DNA from: Hanstruepera ponticola
GTDB lineage: Bacteria > Bacteroidota > Bacteroidia > Flavobacteriales > Flavobacteriaceae
Length of the DNA stretch: 64,000 nucleotides
Assembly (NCBI RefSeq): GCF_012931685.1
Contig: NZ_JABANC010000001.1
Location: forward strand, 558,001 to 622,000
Direction of reading: 5' to 3'
The notes beneath the pieces were generated by a model. It did not search any database, had not been told where the DNA came from, and saw only the letters and a list, made by a program, of their open reading frames with translations. Position 1 is the first letter of the stretch, and the number at the start of each line of letters is the position of its first letter. Shown here piece after piece: positions 25,925 through 35,500 of this stretch. The translations under genes and the position numbers were made by a program.

Positions 25925-26532
25925 TGAAAAACATGTCACTAACAACGGGACGTCAATCTCAAAAGAGAAAAACACGACAAAAACTCCTGGAAACGGCTCA
26001 AGGACTTCTATCAAAAGGGTTGTCGTTTACCCTCGAAGATGTTGCTCAACATTCCAACACGTCGAGAGCTACCGTTTATAGATATTTTTCAAATATTGAC
26101 ATTCTGTGTTCAGAAGCTGGAATAGATATTCACACAAAAGCTCCAGAAACACTCGTTCACGAAAGCAAGCATTTATCGGTTATAGATCAAATATTATTTA
26201 TACAAGATTATTATAATCAACTAGCCATAGATAATGAACCCGCTTTTAGAAAATATTTAAGTGTTTACTTGAAAGAAGATTTTTCAGCATCAGAAAAATC
26301 CCTTCGAGGTGCCAGAAGAACAGCCGCATTAGAGTTGGCATTAGAACCTTATAAAAATCAACTTGGTGAGGACTTTCAAAATATCATTACTTCAGCAACT
26401 GTTCTAATGGGAATAGAGCCCATGATTACTGCTAAAGATGTTTGTAAACTAAAAAGTAAACCAGCCAAACAATCTCTAGCTTGGGCTTTAAAATCGTTAC
26501 TAGAAAATTTTGACCTTAAAAATTTAAAATAA
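25924..26532 (+). CDS. TetR-family transcriptional regulator
   Basis: This 202-residue repressor has an N-terminal TetR helix-turn-helix ('TRQKLLETAQGLLSKG', 'FTLEDVAQHSNTSRATVYRYFSNIDIL', about residues 16-65) and a helical ligand domain. An ATG nine bases downstream (25933) is an alternative start if the first is masked by the operator. It is divergent from the cupin gene, and two matching operators fill the gap, so it most likely represses both itself and the cupin. The ligand is unknown. The serine hydrolase gene 37 bases downstream may share its transcript. Confidence 0.9.
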   Translation: MKNMSLTTGRQSQKRKTRQKLLETAQGLLSKGLSFTLEDVAQHSNTSRATVYRYFSNIDILCSEAGIDIHTKAPETLVHESKHLSVIDQILFIQDYYNQLAIDNEPAFRKYLSVYLKEDFSASEKSLRGARRTAALELALEPYKNQLGEDFQNIITSATVLMGIEPMITAKDVCKLKSKPAKQSLAWALKSLLENFDLKNLK

Positions 26533-26569
26533 ATTCATTTTAGTATATTTAATCTACTAAAACTACCAA

Positions 26570-27730
26570 ATGAAATTTTTAAAAAACCTCCTTAAATGGG
26601 TTGTTATCGTTTTCGGTCTGCTCATTATTACACTCTACTTAACCGATACTGATTATCTGTTAAAAGCTGTTAGAACAATTTATCTTAAAGGTTACACAAC
26701 AGCCTATCTTGAAGATTACAAGCATTTTGATAATGCTGTTGTTGAAAATGACATGCCACAGCCCTGGCCAAATCACAAAGATTATAATTCAGTTGAAGCA
26801 ACTGAAACCTTGAAAAACATAAATGCCCAAAATGGCACCATTGCCTATGTAATTATCAAGAATGATAGTATTTGGTTTGAAAACTATTATGACGGATTTG
26901 ATGAAAATTCAAAATCCAATTCTTTCTCTATGGCAAAAAGTTATGTGTCGGCCATGCTAGGAAAAGCTATTATGGATGGCTACATAAAAAATCTAGACCA
27001 ACCGGTTTGCGATTTTATTCCAGAATTTTGTGAAGGAAAAGATGACAAAGCCGCAAAGCTTACAGTTGGTGATTTATCGTCCATGGCTTCAGGAACTAAT
27101 TGGGATGAACGATATTATTCGCCATTTTCAATCACTACACGTGCTTATTTTGATGATGATTTAGATAAAGTAATGTTAGGGTTAGATGTAGTTCGTGAAC
27201 CTGGAACGAGTTATAAATATGCCAGTGGTGACACACAAATGTTGGCAATGGTATTGGAACGCGCAACAGGTAAAAAGCTTTATGATTATTTAACCGAAAG
27301 TTTCTGGAAGCCCTTAAATTCAGAAAATGCCACACTTTGGCAAGTAGATAGTGAAGATCACGATATGGTAAAAGCATACTGCTGTATTGCTAGTAATGCT
27401 AAAGATTTTGCAAGAATGGGTAAACTCTATAAGGATTATGGTAAGTGGAATGGTCAGCAACTTTTAGATTCTTCATTTATCGCAAAATCCATCAAGCCTC
27501 GATTTACCGAAAGCCCAGAATATGGTTATGGTTGGTGGCTGAAGAAAATGGATGGCAAATCGTTTTTTATGATGCGTGGTCATTTAGGGCAATATGTTAT
27601 TGTAGAGCCAAATGAAAACGTCATAATTGTAAGACTAGGTCATGCCAAAGGACCTGGTGATGCCATTGCTACTTTTACACCAGATATTACAACCTATATT
27701 GAAGAAGCATATCATATGCTTGAAAAATAA
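26570..27730 (+). CDS. Membrane-anchored serine hydrolase (class C beta-lactamase fold)
   Basis: This 386-residue protein has an N-terminal membrane segment (residues 8-25) with no cleavage site of the usual type, then a beta-lactamase/transpeptidase-like domain. The S-x-x-K catalytic motif is 'FSMAKSYVS' (about residue 120), the second motif is Y-A-S in 'TSYKYASGDTQM' (about residue 217) in place of the usual Y-x-N, and an HxG-type third motif is 'MRGHLGQYV'. It is a serine esterase or peptidase relative; resistance to beta-lactams cannot be claimed. It lies between the TetR gene and an exonuclease gene. Confidence 0.86.
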   Translation: MKFLKNLLKWVVIVFGLLIITLYLTDTDYLLKAVRTIYLKGYTTAYLEDYKHFDNAVVENDMPQPWPNHKDYNSVEATETLKNINAQNGTIAYVIIKNDSIWFENYYDGFDENSKSNSFSMAKSYVSAMLGKAIMDGYIKNLDQPVCDFIPEFCEGKDDKAAKLTVGDLSSMASGTNWDERYYSPFSITTRAYFDDDLDKVMLGLDVVREPGTSYKYASGDTQMLAMVLERATGKKLYDYLTESFWKPLNSENATLWQVDSEDHDMVKAYCCIASNAKDFARMGKLYKDYGKWNGQQLLDSSFIAKSIKPRFTESPEYGYGWWLKKMDGKSFFMMRGHLGQYVIVEPNENVIIVRLGHAKGPGDAIATFTPDITTYIEEAYHMLEK

Positions 27731-27735
27731 TTATT

Positions 27736-28449
27736 ATGATTTCTAAACTAAATCTCGAAAACATACTTTTTCTGGATATTGAAACTGTTCCTGAAACACA
27801 GCATTTCTCTGATTTAGACGAAACCAAACAAGCCCTTTGGGAAGCCAAATCGCAATACCAGCGCAAAGACGATTTCACAGCTGAAGAGTTTTACGATCGT
27901 GCAGGAATTTGGGCTGAATTTGGGAAAATAATCTGTATTTCGGTTGGTTATTTTAAAATGCAAGGTGATGTAAGAACCTTTCGTGTTACCTCATTTTATG
28001 GTGATGAAATAAAAATATTGAAAGACTTTAAAAATTTATTGATAACACATTTCAGCCAAAACAAGCACCTATTATGTGCACATAATGGTAAAGAATTTGA
28101 CTTTCCTTATATAGCGAGGCGTATGATAATCCATAATATTGAGTTGCCATATAAACTTAATTTATTTGGGAAAAAGCCATGGGAAGTTCCACACCTTGAT
28201 ACGCTGGAACTTTGGAAGTTTGGCGACTATAAAACTTATACATCTTTAAAGTTACTCACAAATGTTCTTGGAATACCCTCTCCAAAGGACGACATAGATG
28301 GCAGTGAAGTTTACAAGGTATATTATGAAGAAAATAATATAGACCGTATTATCACCTATTGCGAAAAAGACACTATTGCAGTAGCTCAAATTTTCTTGCG
28401 ATTACGAGGAGACGAACTCCTTCATGATAATGAAATTATAAGCGTATAA
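27736..28449 (+). CDS. DEDDy-type 3'-5' exonuclease
   Basis: This 237-residue protein is a stand-alone 3'-5' exonuclease of the DNA polymerase B exonuclease-like family. The ExoI motif is 'FLDIETVPE' (D-x-E, about residues 14-19), ExoII is 'LCAHNGKEFDFPYIARR', and ExoIII is 'YCEKDTIAVAQIFLR' with the aspartate. It is cytosolic and lacks a polymerase domain. It starts five bases after the serine hydrolase stop. Substrate (DNA or RNA) is not certain. A bidirectional hairpin follows the stop at once. Confidence 0.85.
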   Translation: MISKLNLENILFLDIETVPETQHFSDLDETKQALWEAKSQYQRKDDFTAEEFYDRAGIWAEFGKIICISVGYFKMQGDVRTFRVTSFYGDEIKILKDFKNLLITHFSQNKHLLCAHNGKEFDFPYIARRMIIHNIELPYKLNLFGKKPWEVPHLDTLELWKFGDYKTYTSLKLLTNVLGIPSPKDDIDGSEVYKVYYEENNIDRIITYCEKDTIAVAQIFLRLRGDELLHDNEIISV

Positions 28450-28451
28450 AA

Positions 28452-28480
28452 AAAAGTCCAGATTTAAAATCTGGACTTTT
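28452..28480. terminator. Bidirectional terminator between the exonuclease and M14 protease genes
   Basis: AAAAGTCCAGATTT pairs with AAATCTGGACTTTT, with A and T runs on both sides, so it can stop both convergent units. The stem is almost the same as that at 32481-32509. Confidence 0.9.
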
Positions 28481-28487
28481 AAGTAAA

Positions 28488-31400
28488 CTATTGCTTTATA
28501 AATCGCTTGACACTGACTTTTCCATTAAGTGTTATTTCAATGAAATACATCCCTGATTTTAAATTGGAAACATCAATATCACCCTCTGAAACACCTTTTG
28601 ATAAATACTGCCCAGACACACTTCTTAGCTGATAACTAAATGGTTTGCTTTCCACCATTTTAATATTCAAAACATTTCCTTTTACTGGATTAGGATAAAT
28701 CATAATTGGAGAATCACCTCTTTCGTTGACCTCAACAGCGCTACTCGTCATTCTAGCTGCTGAATTAACTCTTCCAGTAATAGTAACCTGATCTACATAA
28801 ATCTGCTCATTCTTTTTAGAGGCATTACATTGAAATCTAAAACTACTATTAGAAACAAAATTATATTGAGAAGATGTTATAACTACTGTTGCATTATTAA
28901 ACGCATTATTGTTGTAACCAGAACCGACTGTAAAGCTTTCAACCGTATTCCAAGATGAACCATCATAAAATCTGAACAATAAGCTTTCTCCATTATCTAA
29001 ACCATTTATATAAAAATATAAATCTACTTCTACTTGAGAAAAAGGTGTTATATCAATATTAGAGAGTGTCATTGAGGATGAAACTCCTGAATTATCACGT
29101 AATCTTATTGAATAACTTTCCTCATAGGAATAGCTTGTTGAAACTCTAGAACAATCATTACCACCTTCTATCCAGCCATCTAAACCTGTTTCAAAATACC
29201 CTTGATTTAAAACCACATCGCTTGGTGGACATGTTGGACAAGAGGAACCTCCACAATCAACTCCCGTTTCGTCACCATTTTGAATACCATCATTACAGGT
29301 AGGTGCTGCTAAAGTTGTTTCATTTACTGCATTACTAGCAGACGAACTATTCCCTGCTGCGTCCCTAGCTATAACATAAAATGAATAGGTAGTGTTTTCA
29401 CTTAATCCAGTAACCTCATAGGAAGTTCCTGCAACATTATCAATAAAACTCCCGTCTTGATAAATATCATACCCTATCACATTTACATTATCGGTTGATG
29501 CATTCCAAGATAAATCTGTTGTGGTTTCTGTAGTGTTTGAAGCCGATAAACTGCTGGGCGTACTTGGAACTTCTGTATCTACAAAATCATCTGTAGTTAC
29601 ATTAACGGTATTGCTTTCCAAAGAATTATTGCCTGCTGCATCTCTTGCAACCACATAAAACACATAGCTTGTACTAGAGCTTAAACCAGAAACGGAATAA
29701 CTTAACCCTAAAACACTAGCAATAACAGATCCCTCTTGATAAATATCATAACCAGTCACACCAATATTATCTGCCGCAGCATTCCAAGTTAAGTCTGTAC
29801 TATTGTATGTAGTATTGGACGCTATTAAATTTGCTGGTGCTGTTGGTGCTTGCGTATCAGGAGGATCAAGGGTTATTATATTTTCAACATTACTAGATCC
29901 CGATAAATTACTAGCTGCATCACGAGCGACAACATTAAATGAATAACTGGTACTGGTACTCAACCCAGAAACTTGATACGATGTATTTGAAACATTTGCT
30001 ATCAGATTTCCATCTTGATAAACATCATAACCAATCACACCAATATTATCGGTCGCAGCATTCCAAGTTAAGTCTGTGGTGGTTTGGGTCGTATTTGTAG
30101 CCGTTAAGTTTGCCGGAACACTAGGCGGTGTTACATCTGGACCAGAGAGCGTTCCCAATATAATAACCTGATCTATATAAACCTGATCATTTTTCCTTTG
30201 AGCATCACACTGAATTCTAAATTGAGCGTTAGCTGCTAAATTGTATTGTGATTGATTTAATGTGAATGAGGCGGAAAAGAATGAATTGTTACTAAAGTCG
30301 ACTCCAGATACATAAGTATCTAAAGTTGTCCATGATGAACCATTGTAATATCGCAACCAAAAATCTTTCCCATTTTCCATGCCATTGGCATAATAATAGA
30401 AACTAATAGTTACCTCATCATAAGAACTTAAATTAAAATTCTGTGAAGTCATAGCTGAAGATGTCCCAGAATTATCACGTAACCTTACGGAATAACTTCC
30501 TTCATAAGAATATGACGTTGCTGTTCTAGAGCAATCATTGCCGCCTTCTACCCAATCGTCCATTCCAGTTTCAAAATAACTAGCACTTAATGTTACATTA
30601 TTGGTAGTTGTAAAATAAATAGAACTGCTGTAAGGTGACGAGCTAGAGTCGCAATTACTTCTTACCTGAACTTCATATTGAGTAGCTGTATTTAATCCAG
30701 ATAGATTTACTGAATTATTATTGGTGTTTACAGTTACCCAAGCAGAAGCTCCAACAGCTCTATATCTGCAATCATAATTTGAGCTACTAGTGTTATCCCA
30801 ACTCACGGTTGCAGAAGAAGCTTGTACATTGGTAACATTTAATCCTGATGGTGCTGTTGAAGCTAAAGGGTTTAGCAGTATATCACTTAACGTAATCGTT
30901 TGATAATTAGAAATACTTTGATTGCTTAATGTAAAAGATTGATAGCAATCAGCTTCAAATAAAATATCATAGGTCCCTGCGATGGTTGGTCGGTAAAAGT
31001 CTCCATAAGGTAATTCGGTTACTGTGTGAGAATTTACTGCATCATGACCAACTAAAGTAATTTTTGCTTCAATGGGATTATTTGTTGTAGCATCTCTTAC
31101 AGCACCTCTAAAACCATAAGTACCTTGTTCTAAATAATCAATCAATGCTTCTCTGTTATAGTTCCAATGGTCTTCTAATTGAGAGGCAGGTATTGTTTTT
31201 GTGTTGGAAAGTTCAATGGTAGTTTCCTTACATTGGTGGTAGTAATTCATGTAATCCTGACGACCACCTTCAACACGATACCAATCTGCGCCATTTGTTA
31301 CGCCTGGAAACATATAGTTGGTATATGTGGCATCCATGTATCCATTTGGACTGTTGATTTGACAATTCTCGGCATATTCTTTACTGATTAAGAAAAACCA

Positions 31401-32381
31401 AGCGTCATCGGGATGTCTTGTATAGGTATTATCCCAAGGGTAATTAACCACTTCGGTTCCTCCATGAAAATTAGCTGATATCACAAAATGATATGTGTCT
31501 GCAAGATTCATAAAGTGTTGGGTCTCCAATTCGTAATTTGAATTTCCGTCTGGATGTGCACCTGCAACATTGTCTGGGTAATTTCTGTTTAAATCCCATC
31601 CATTATCATTGGCGCGGCGTGCATTTGCAACTGATGTATTGGTTGGATCGCCGTAGTAAGTGCCATCTGGATTAGCACTTGGATTAATCCATATTTCAGT
31701 TGTATCTAATAAATTTTTTACTCTTAAATGATCTGGATGACCTGAATCGTTATAAGCTATCAACAAATAATTGATTAATTCCAACATCATAGGATAACCT
31801 GCAATCTCATCACCATGCATAGATGAGGTGTATAGCATTCTTGGTTCTTTTTCATTTGCTGAAACATTTGCTGAAAGTTTTGCAAATAACAATCTTTTGT
31901 TTCCACCACCAACACCTTCAGTTGTTCCTCCTATATCAACAATTTCACATAATGAAGGATAAGTTGTGGTAAAATCTTGCATTTGCTGCGCATAATCAGC
32001 ATAAGTTGGATAGGCTGTTAATGGAAACGACAAAGTTGAAGCCATTCTTTGGCTACTTGAAGCGTTTAATTGATTAGACATCAATTGCGGTCCAATTACA
32101 TTATCGGCTTCTTCAACAAAGTATTCAAGATTACTTTGTTGAAAATTTCTGAATTGTCGGGTATTTGCCCAAGCATATACGGTTTTGGTTCTTGGGTCAT
32201 AATTCAAAATTGATAATTGTGTAGTCCAATTATCGATTTCTGAAACATCTTGAACTTGAAAACTAAAGTTCACTTCTCCTTTTTGGCTTAAATATTCTTC
32301 GGCTTTTATTCTAGAATTACTCTGCGAAAACACAAAAGAAATACTGCATAAAAAAATAACAAGGGTTAATTTTGCTTTCAT
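28488..32381 (-). CDS. T9SS-secreted M14 zinc carboxypeptidase with FN3 and jelly-roll modules
   Basis: This 1297-residue secreted protease starts at the ATG giving the signal peptide MKAKLTLVIFLCSISFVFSQ; an upstream in-frame ATG is less likely. The M14 domain spans about 120-430, with the zinc motif 'SSMHGDEIAGYP', 'LNRNYPDN', the distal histidine in 'SANFHGGTEVVNYPW' and the catalytic glutamate in 'ETTIELSNT'. A carboxypeptidase-regulatory-like domain, several FN3 domains and two jelly-roll-like modules (each with 'RLRDNSG') follow. It ends with 'YPNPVKGNVLNIK' and '..KSGMYFIEITLNG..KRFIKQ', a type A T9SS sorting domain. It probably digests peptides outside the cell. Confidence 0.92.
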   Translation of the reverse strand: MKAKLTLVIFLCSISFVFSQSNSRIKAEEYLSQKGEVNFSFQVQDVSEIDNWTTQLSILNYDPRTKTVYAWANTRQFRNFQQSNLEYFVEEADNVIGPQLMSNQLNASSSQRMASTLSFPLTAYPTYADYAQQMQDFTTTYPSLCEIVDIGGTTEGVGGGNKRLLFAKLSANVSANEKEPRMLYTSSMHGDEIAGYPMMLELINYLLIAYNDSGHPDHLRVKNLLDTTEIWINPSANPDGTYYGDPTNTSVANARRANDNGWDLNRNYPDNVAGAHPDGNSNYELETQHFMNLADTYHFVISANFHGGTEVVNYPWDNTYTRHPDDAWFFLISKEYAENCQINSPNGYMDATYTNYMFPGVTNGADWYRVEGGRQDYMNYYHQCKETTIELSNTKTIPASQLEDHWNYNREALIDYLEQGTYGFRGAVRDATTNNPIEAKITLVGHDAVNSHTVTELPYGDFYRPTIAGTYDILFEADCYQSFTLSNQSISNYQTITLSDILLNPLASTAPSGLNVTNVQASSATVSWDNTSSSNYDCRYRAVGASAWVTVNTNNNSVNLSGLNTATQYEVQVRSNCDSSSSPYSSSIYFTTTNNVTLSASYFETGMDDWVEGGNDCSRTATSYSYEGSYSVRLRDNSGTSSAMTSQNFNLSSYDEVTISFYYYANGMENGKDFWLRYYNGSSWTTLDTYVSGVDFSNNSFFSASFTLNQSQYNLAANAQFRIQCDAQRKNDQVYIDQVIILGTLSGPDVTPPSVPANLTATNTTQTTTDLTWNAATDNIGVIGYDVYQDGNLIANVSNTSYQVSGLSTSTSYSFNVVARDAASNLSGSSNVENIITLDPPDTQAPTAPANLIASNTTYNSTDLTWNAAADNIGVTGYDIYQEGSVIASVLGLSYSVSGLSSSTSYVFYVVARDAAGNNSLESNTVNVTTDDFVDTEVPSTPSSLSASNTTETTTDLSWNASTDNVNVIGYDIYQDGSFIDNVAGTSYEVTGLSENTTYSFYVIARDAAGNSSSASNAVNETTLAAPTCNDGIQNGDETGVDCGGSSCPTCPPSDVVLNQGYFETGLDGWIEGGNDCSRVSTSYSYEESYSIRLRDNSGVSSSMTLSNIDITPFSQVEVDLYFYINGLDNGESLLFRFYDGSSWNTVESFTVGSGYNNNAFNNATVVITSSQYNFVSNSSFRFQCNASKKNEQIYVDQVTITGRVNSAARMTSSAVEVNERGDSPIMIYPNPVKGNVLNIKMVESKPFSYQLRSVSGQYLSKGVSEGDIDVSNLKSGMYFIEITLNGKVSVKRFIKQ

Positions 32382-32480
32382 AATTTGGTTGGATTTATTC
32401 AATAAAATTAATGTTTTATGTTGTCTATTTTGTATCACCCCGTATGATTTATAAACAAGTTATAAAGTATTATATAAAAA

Positions 32481-32509
32481 AAAAGTCCAGATTAATAATC
32501 TGGACTTTT
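32481..32509 (-). terminator. Terminator of the M12B metalloprotease gene
   Basis: AAAAGTCCAGATT pairs perfectly with AATCTGGACTTTT across a three-base loop; on the minus strand it is followed by a long T-run. The 13-base arms are the same as those of the hairpin at 28452-28480. Confidence 0.92.
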
Positions 32510-32530
32510 ATAAAAAACAAAAAGACTTAA

Positions 32531-35500
32531 CTATTGCTTAATGAATTTTTTAGTGATAACTTCTTCACCTTCATTTACTTTAATAAAGTAAACACCTGCT
32601 TCTAAAGCGCTCACATCAACAATTGAAATGGAATTTCCTTTTGAAACTGTTTGACCTAATATATTAACAATTGAGTAAGATGCATCTTGGTTTCCAGGTA
32701 ACTTTACATTTAGTACATTTCCATACACAGGATTTGGATAAACAAGAATTTCTTGATCTCCAAAAGCATCTTCGGTCTCCATAGTTTTTATGGCTATCAA
32801 GTGATTGATATCACCTCTACCTGAATTAGTACCAGTAATGGTTACTTGATCAATATAAATTTGATCATTGTTTCCAGAAGCATCACATTGGAATCTAAAT
32901 CCTGCATTTGAAACAAAAGTATATTGTGCAGGCGTTAAGGTAACTGTGGCATTATAGAAAGTTCCATTACTAATACCCGAACCACTTACATAAGTCGCCA
33001 CAGTTGTCCATGTTGAGCCATTGTAATAACGCACCCAAAAATCTTCACCATTTTCCATACTGTTCACATAAAAATAGAAATCTATTACAACTTGAGAGAA
33101 TGGAGATATATCAATATTTGAAAGTGTCATGGCCGAAGCTGTACCAGAATTATCTCTAATTCTTATTGAGTAACTACCTTCATAAGAATTTGAGCCTGAA
33201 TATCTAGCACAATCACTACCACCATCAGCCCAGCCATCCCAGCCGGTTTCGAAGTACCCTTCATTTAAAACAACATCTGAAACTTGGCATGGTACACAAG
33301 ACGAACCTCCACAATCAACTCCAGTTTCATCACCATTTTGAATACCATCATTACATGTTGGTGCTGCTAGTGTCGTAACAATTGTAGTATTACTTGCTGG
33401 TGAACTATTACTAGCTGCATCATTGGCAATTACATAAAAAGTATAGCTTATACTTTCAGAGAGTCCCGTAACTTGATATGTTGTTCCTGTTACATTTGCA
33501 ATAAAACTTCCATCTTGATACACATCATAATCAGTTACGCCAACATTATCTGTTGCTCCAGACCATGACAAATCAGTTGTAGTTTCTGTTGTGTTTGAAG
33601 CTGAAAGTGTAGCCGCTGTTGGCGCTTGTGTATCTGGTGCAGGCGGACCAGCTACCGAAACGTTATCTATTGCAATGTCAGCTTGCCAAGTACTTCCAAT
33701 AAATCTATTGAATCGTAATTGAATACCTTTTCCAACATATGCATTTAAGCTTACATCAACATCCAACCAAGTATTACCTTGGTTTCCGGTTTGAGTCCAA
33801 ATACTTGTCCAATTAGCCCCATCATCATCACTTATTTCTAAATCAATTGAGCCCATATCTGAAGCTCCATACATATGATAAGAAAAGCTAAAAGTCGCTT
33901 CGGTCATTCCGCTTAAATTAAAACATGGCGAATTTAATATCGCTCTTACACTTGGGTAATTTGGACTTGATGCTTCAACATACACATAATATGTTCCGTC
34001 AGCAGCACTTGAAGGTCCAGTATTTGAAGAAGGTGTTCCATTAGCATCAACTGTCCAATCAATATCATCAGCGGAGGATTGTGTCCATGCACCCAACGTA
34101 TTTTCAAAACTTTCGCTGTAAGGGAAAGAATTGATTCCTCCTGAACAACCATTGGATGGTTCAGAAACATTTACTGTTCTAATTACCTCATCGGCTGCAT
34201 TTCCAGACGAATCACTTACGTTATATGTTATTACATAAGTTCCCGCAGTATTTGCATCTACTGTATCTCCTCCAACAACAATGTTGGCTGAAATATCACC
34301 ATCTAAATTATCGGTTGCCGTTGCACCTAATTCAGAATAAGAATCGCCAACTGTTAAGTTAACTGTTGAAAAACCGTTTAGGCTAATTACTGGAGCTGTT
34401 GTGTCGGGATTTACATTAACTGTACGTGATACCTCAACAGCATTATTACCAGCTGTATCACTAACATTATAAGTAACCACATAAATCCCAACGGTATTTG
34501 AATCTACAGTGTCACCACCAATTACAATATTTGCTGAAATATCTCCATCAACATTGTCTGTAGCTGTGGCACCAAGTTCGGTATACGTTTCACCCAATTC
34601 CAAATCAATTGTTGAAGCGCCATTCAATGTTATTACTGGTGGTGCTGTGTCTGGACCGCTTCCTTCTATTATTACGGTATAATCTTCAACTTCGCCATAT
34701 TGGAAAGTTTCGCACGATGTCGGAACTCCGTTATACTTCATTGAGACACGCATTCTTGTTACATTTTCAACGGCATTAGATGGAATAGTAAAACTACCAT
34801 TTACAGGCGTTGTTTGAGTAGCAGATTGCGACCAAACTTGTTCGCTTGCATCATCAAAATCACCATCTCGGTTATAATCAATCCACACCGCATAGCCTTC
34901 AGAATAAACTGTTCCAGTCCATGTAGGAGTTATAGTAATTATATATTGTGTATCTTTGGTTAGCGTTGTTGAAATACTTGTGAAATCTGTGTAAAACTGT
35001 CCACCAGATGAATTATCTATAGTATTTAATTGCACTCTTCCTATATATTCATCATTAATATTTGTACTTGCTGAATTACAATAATTTAATTGAACATCAG
35101 TAGTCGTGAAATTAATTATACTACTGTAAGCCGAAGTCGAAGTATCTGGACATGCGCTGCGCACTTGTGCTTCATATTGTGTTAGTGGACTTAATCCGGA
35201 TACTTGAGTTGAAACACCTGTTACGTTAACAGTAGTCCATGATGAAGAACCTACTTCACGATATTGTAAATCGTAAGTTGCACCAGCAACAGCATCCCAA
35301 GTTAATGTTGCTGCACTATCAGTTATTCCAGAAGCATTTAATCCAGTTGGTACAATAGCATTACAAACTACTTGTCCTGCAATTGTAAAGTTTGAATTAG
35401 ATATATCAAAGAAAATATTGTTAGACCCTCTTACCATAATTCTATTTTGAGTTCCTTGATTATTAGGAACTAGAATCTCTTGAGAACCATCATTTAGTAC

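Noticed and set aside
26570-27730. Beta-lactamase resistance gene
   Set aside because: The S-x-x-K motif is present but the second motif is Y-A-S and the protein is membrane-anchored; such class C-like hydrolases are usually esterases or peptidases.
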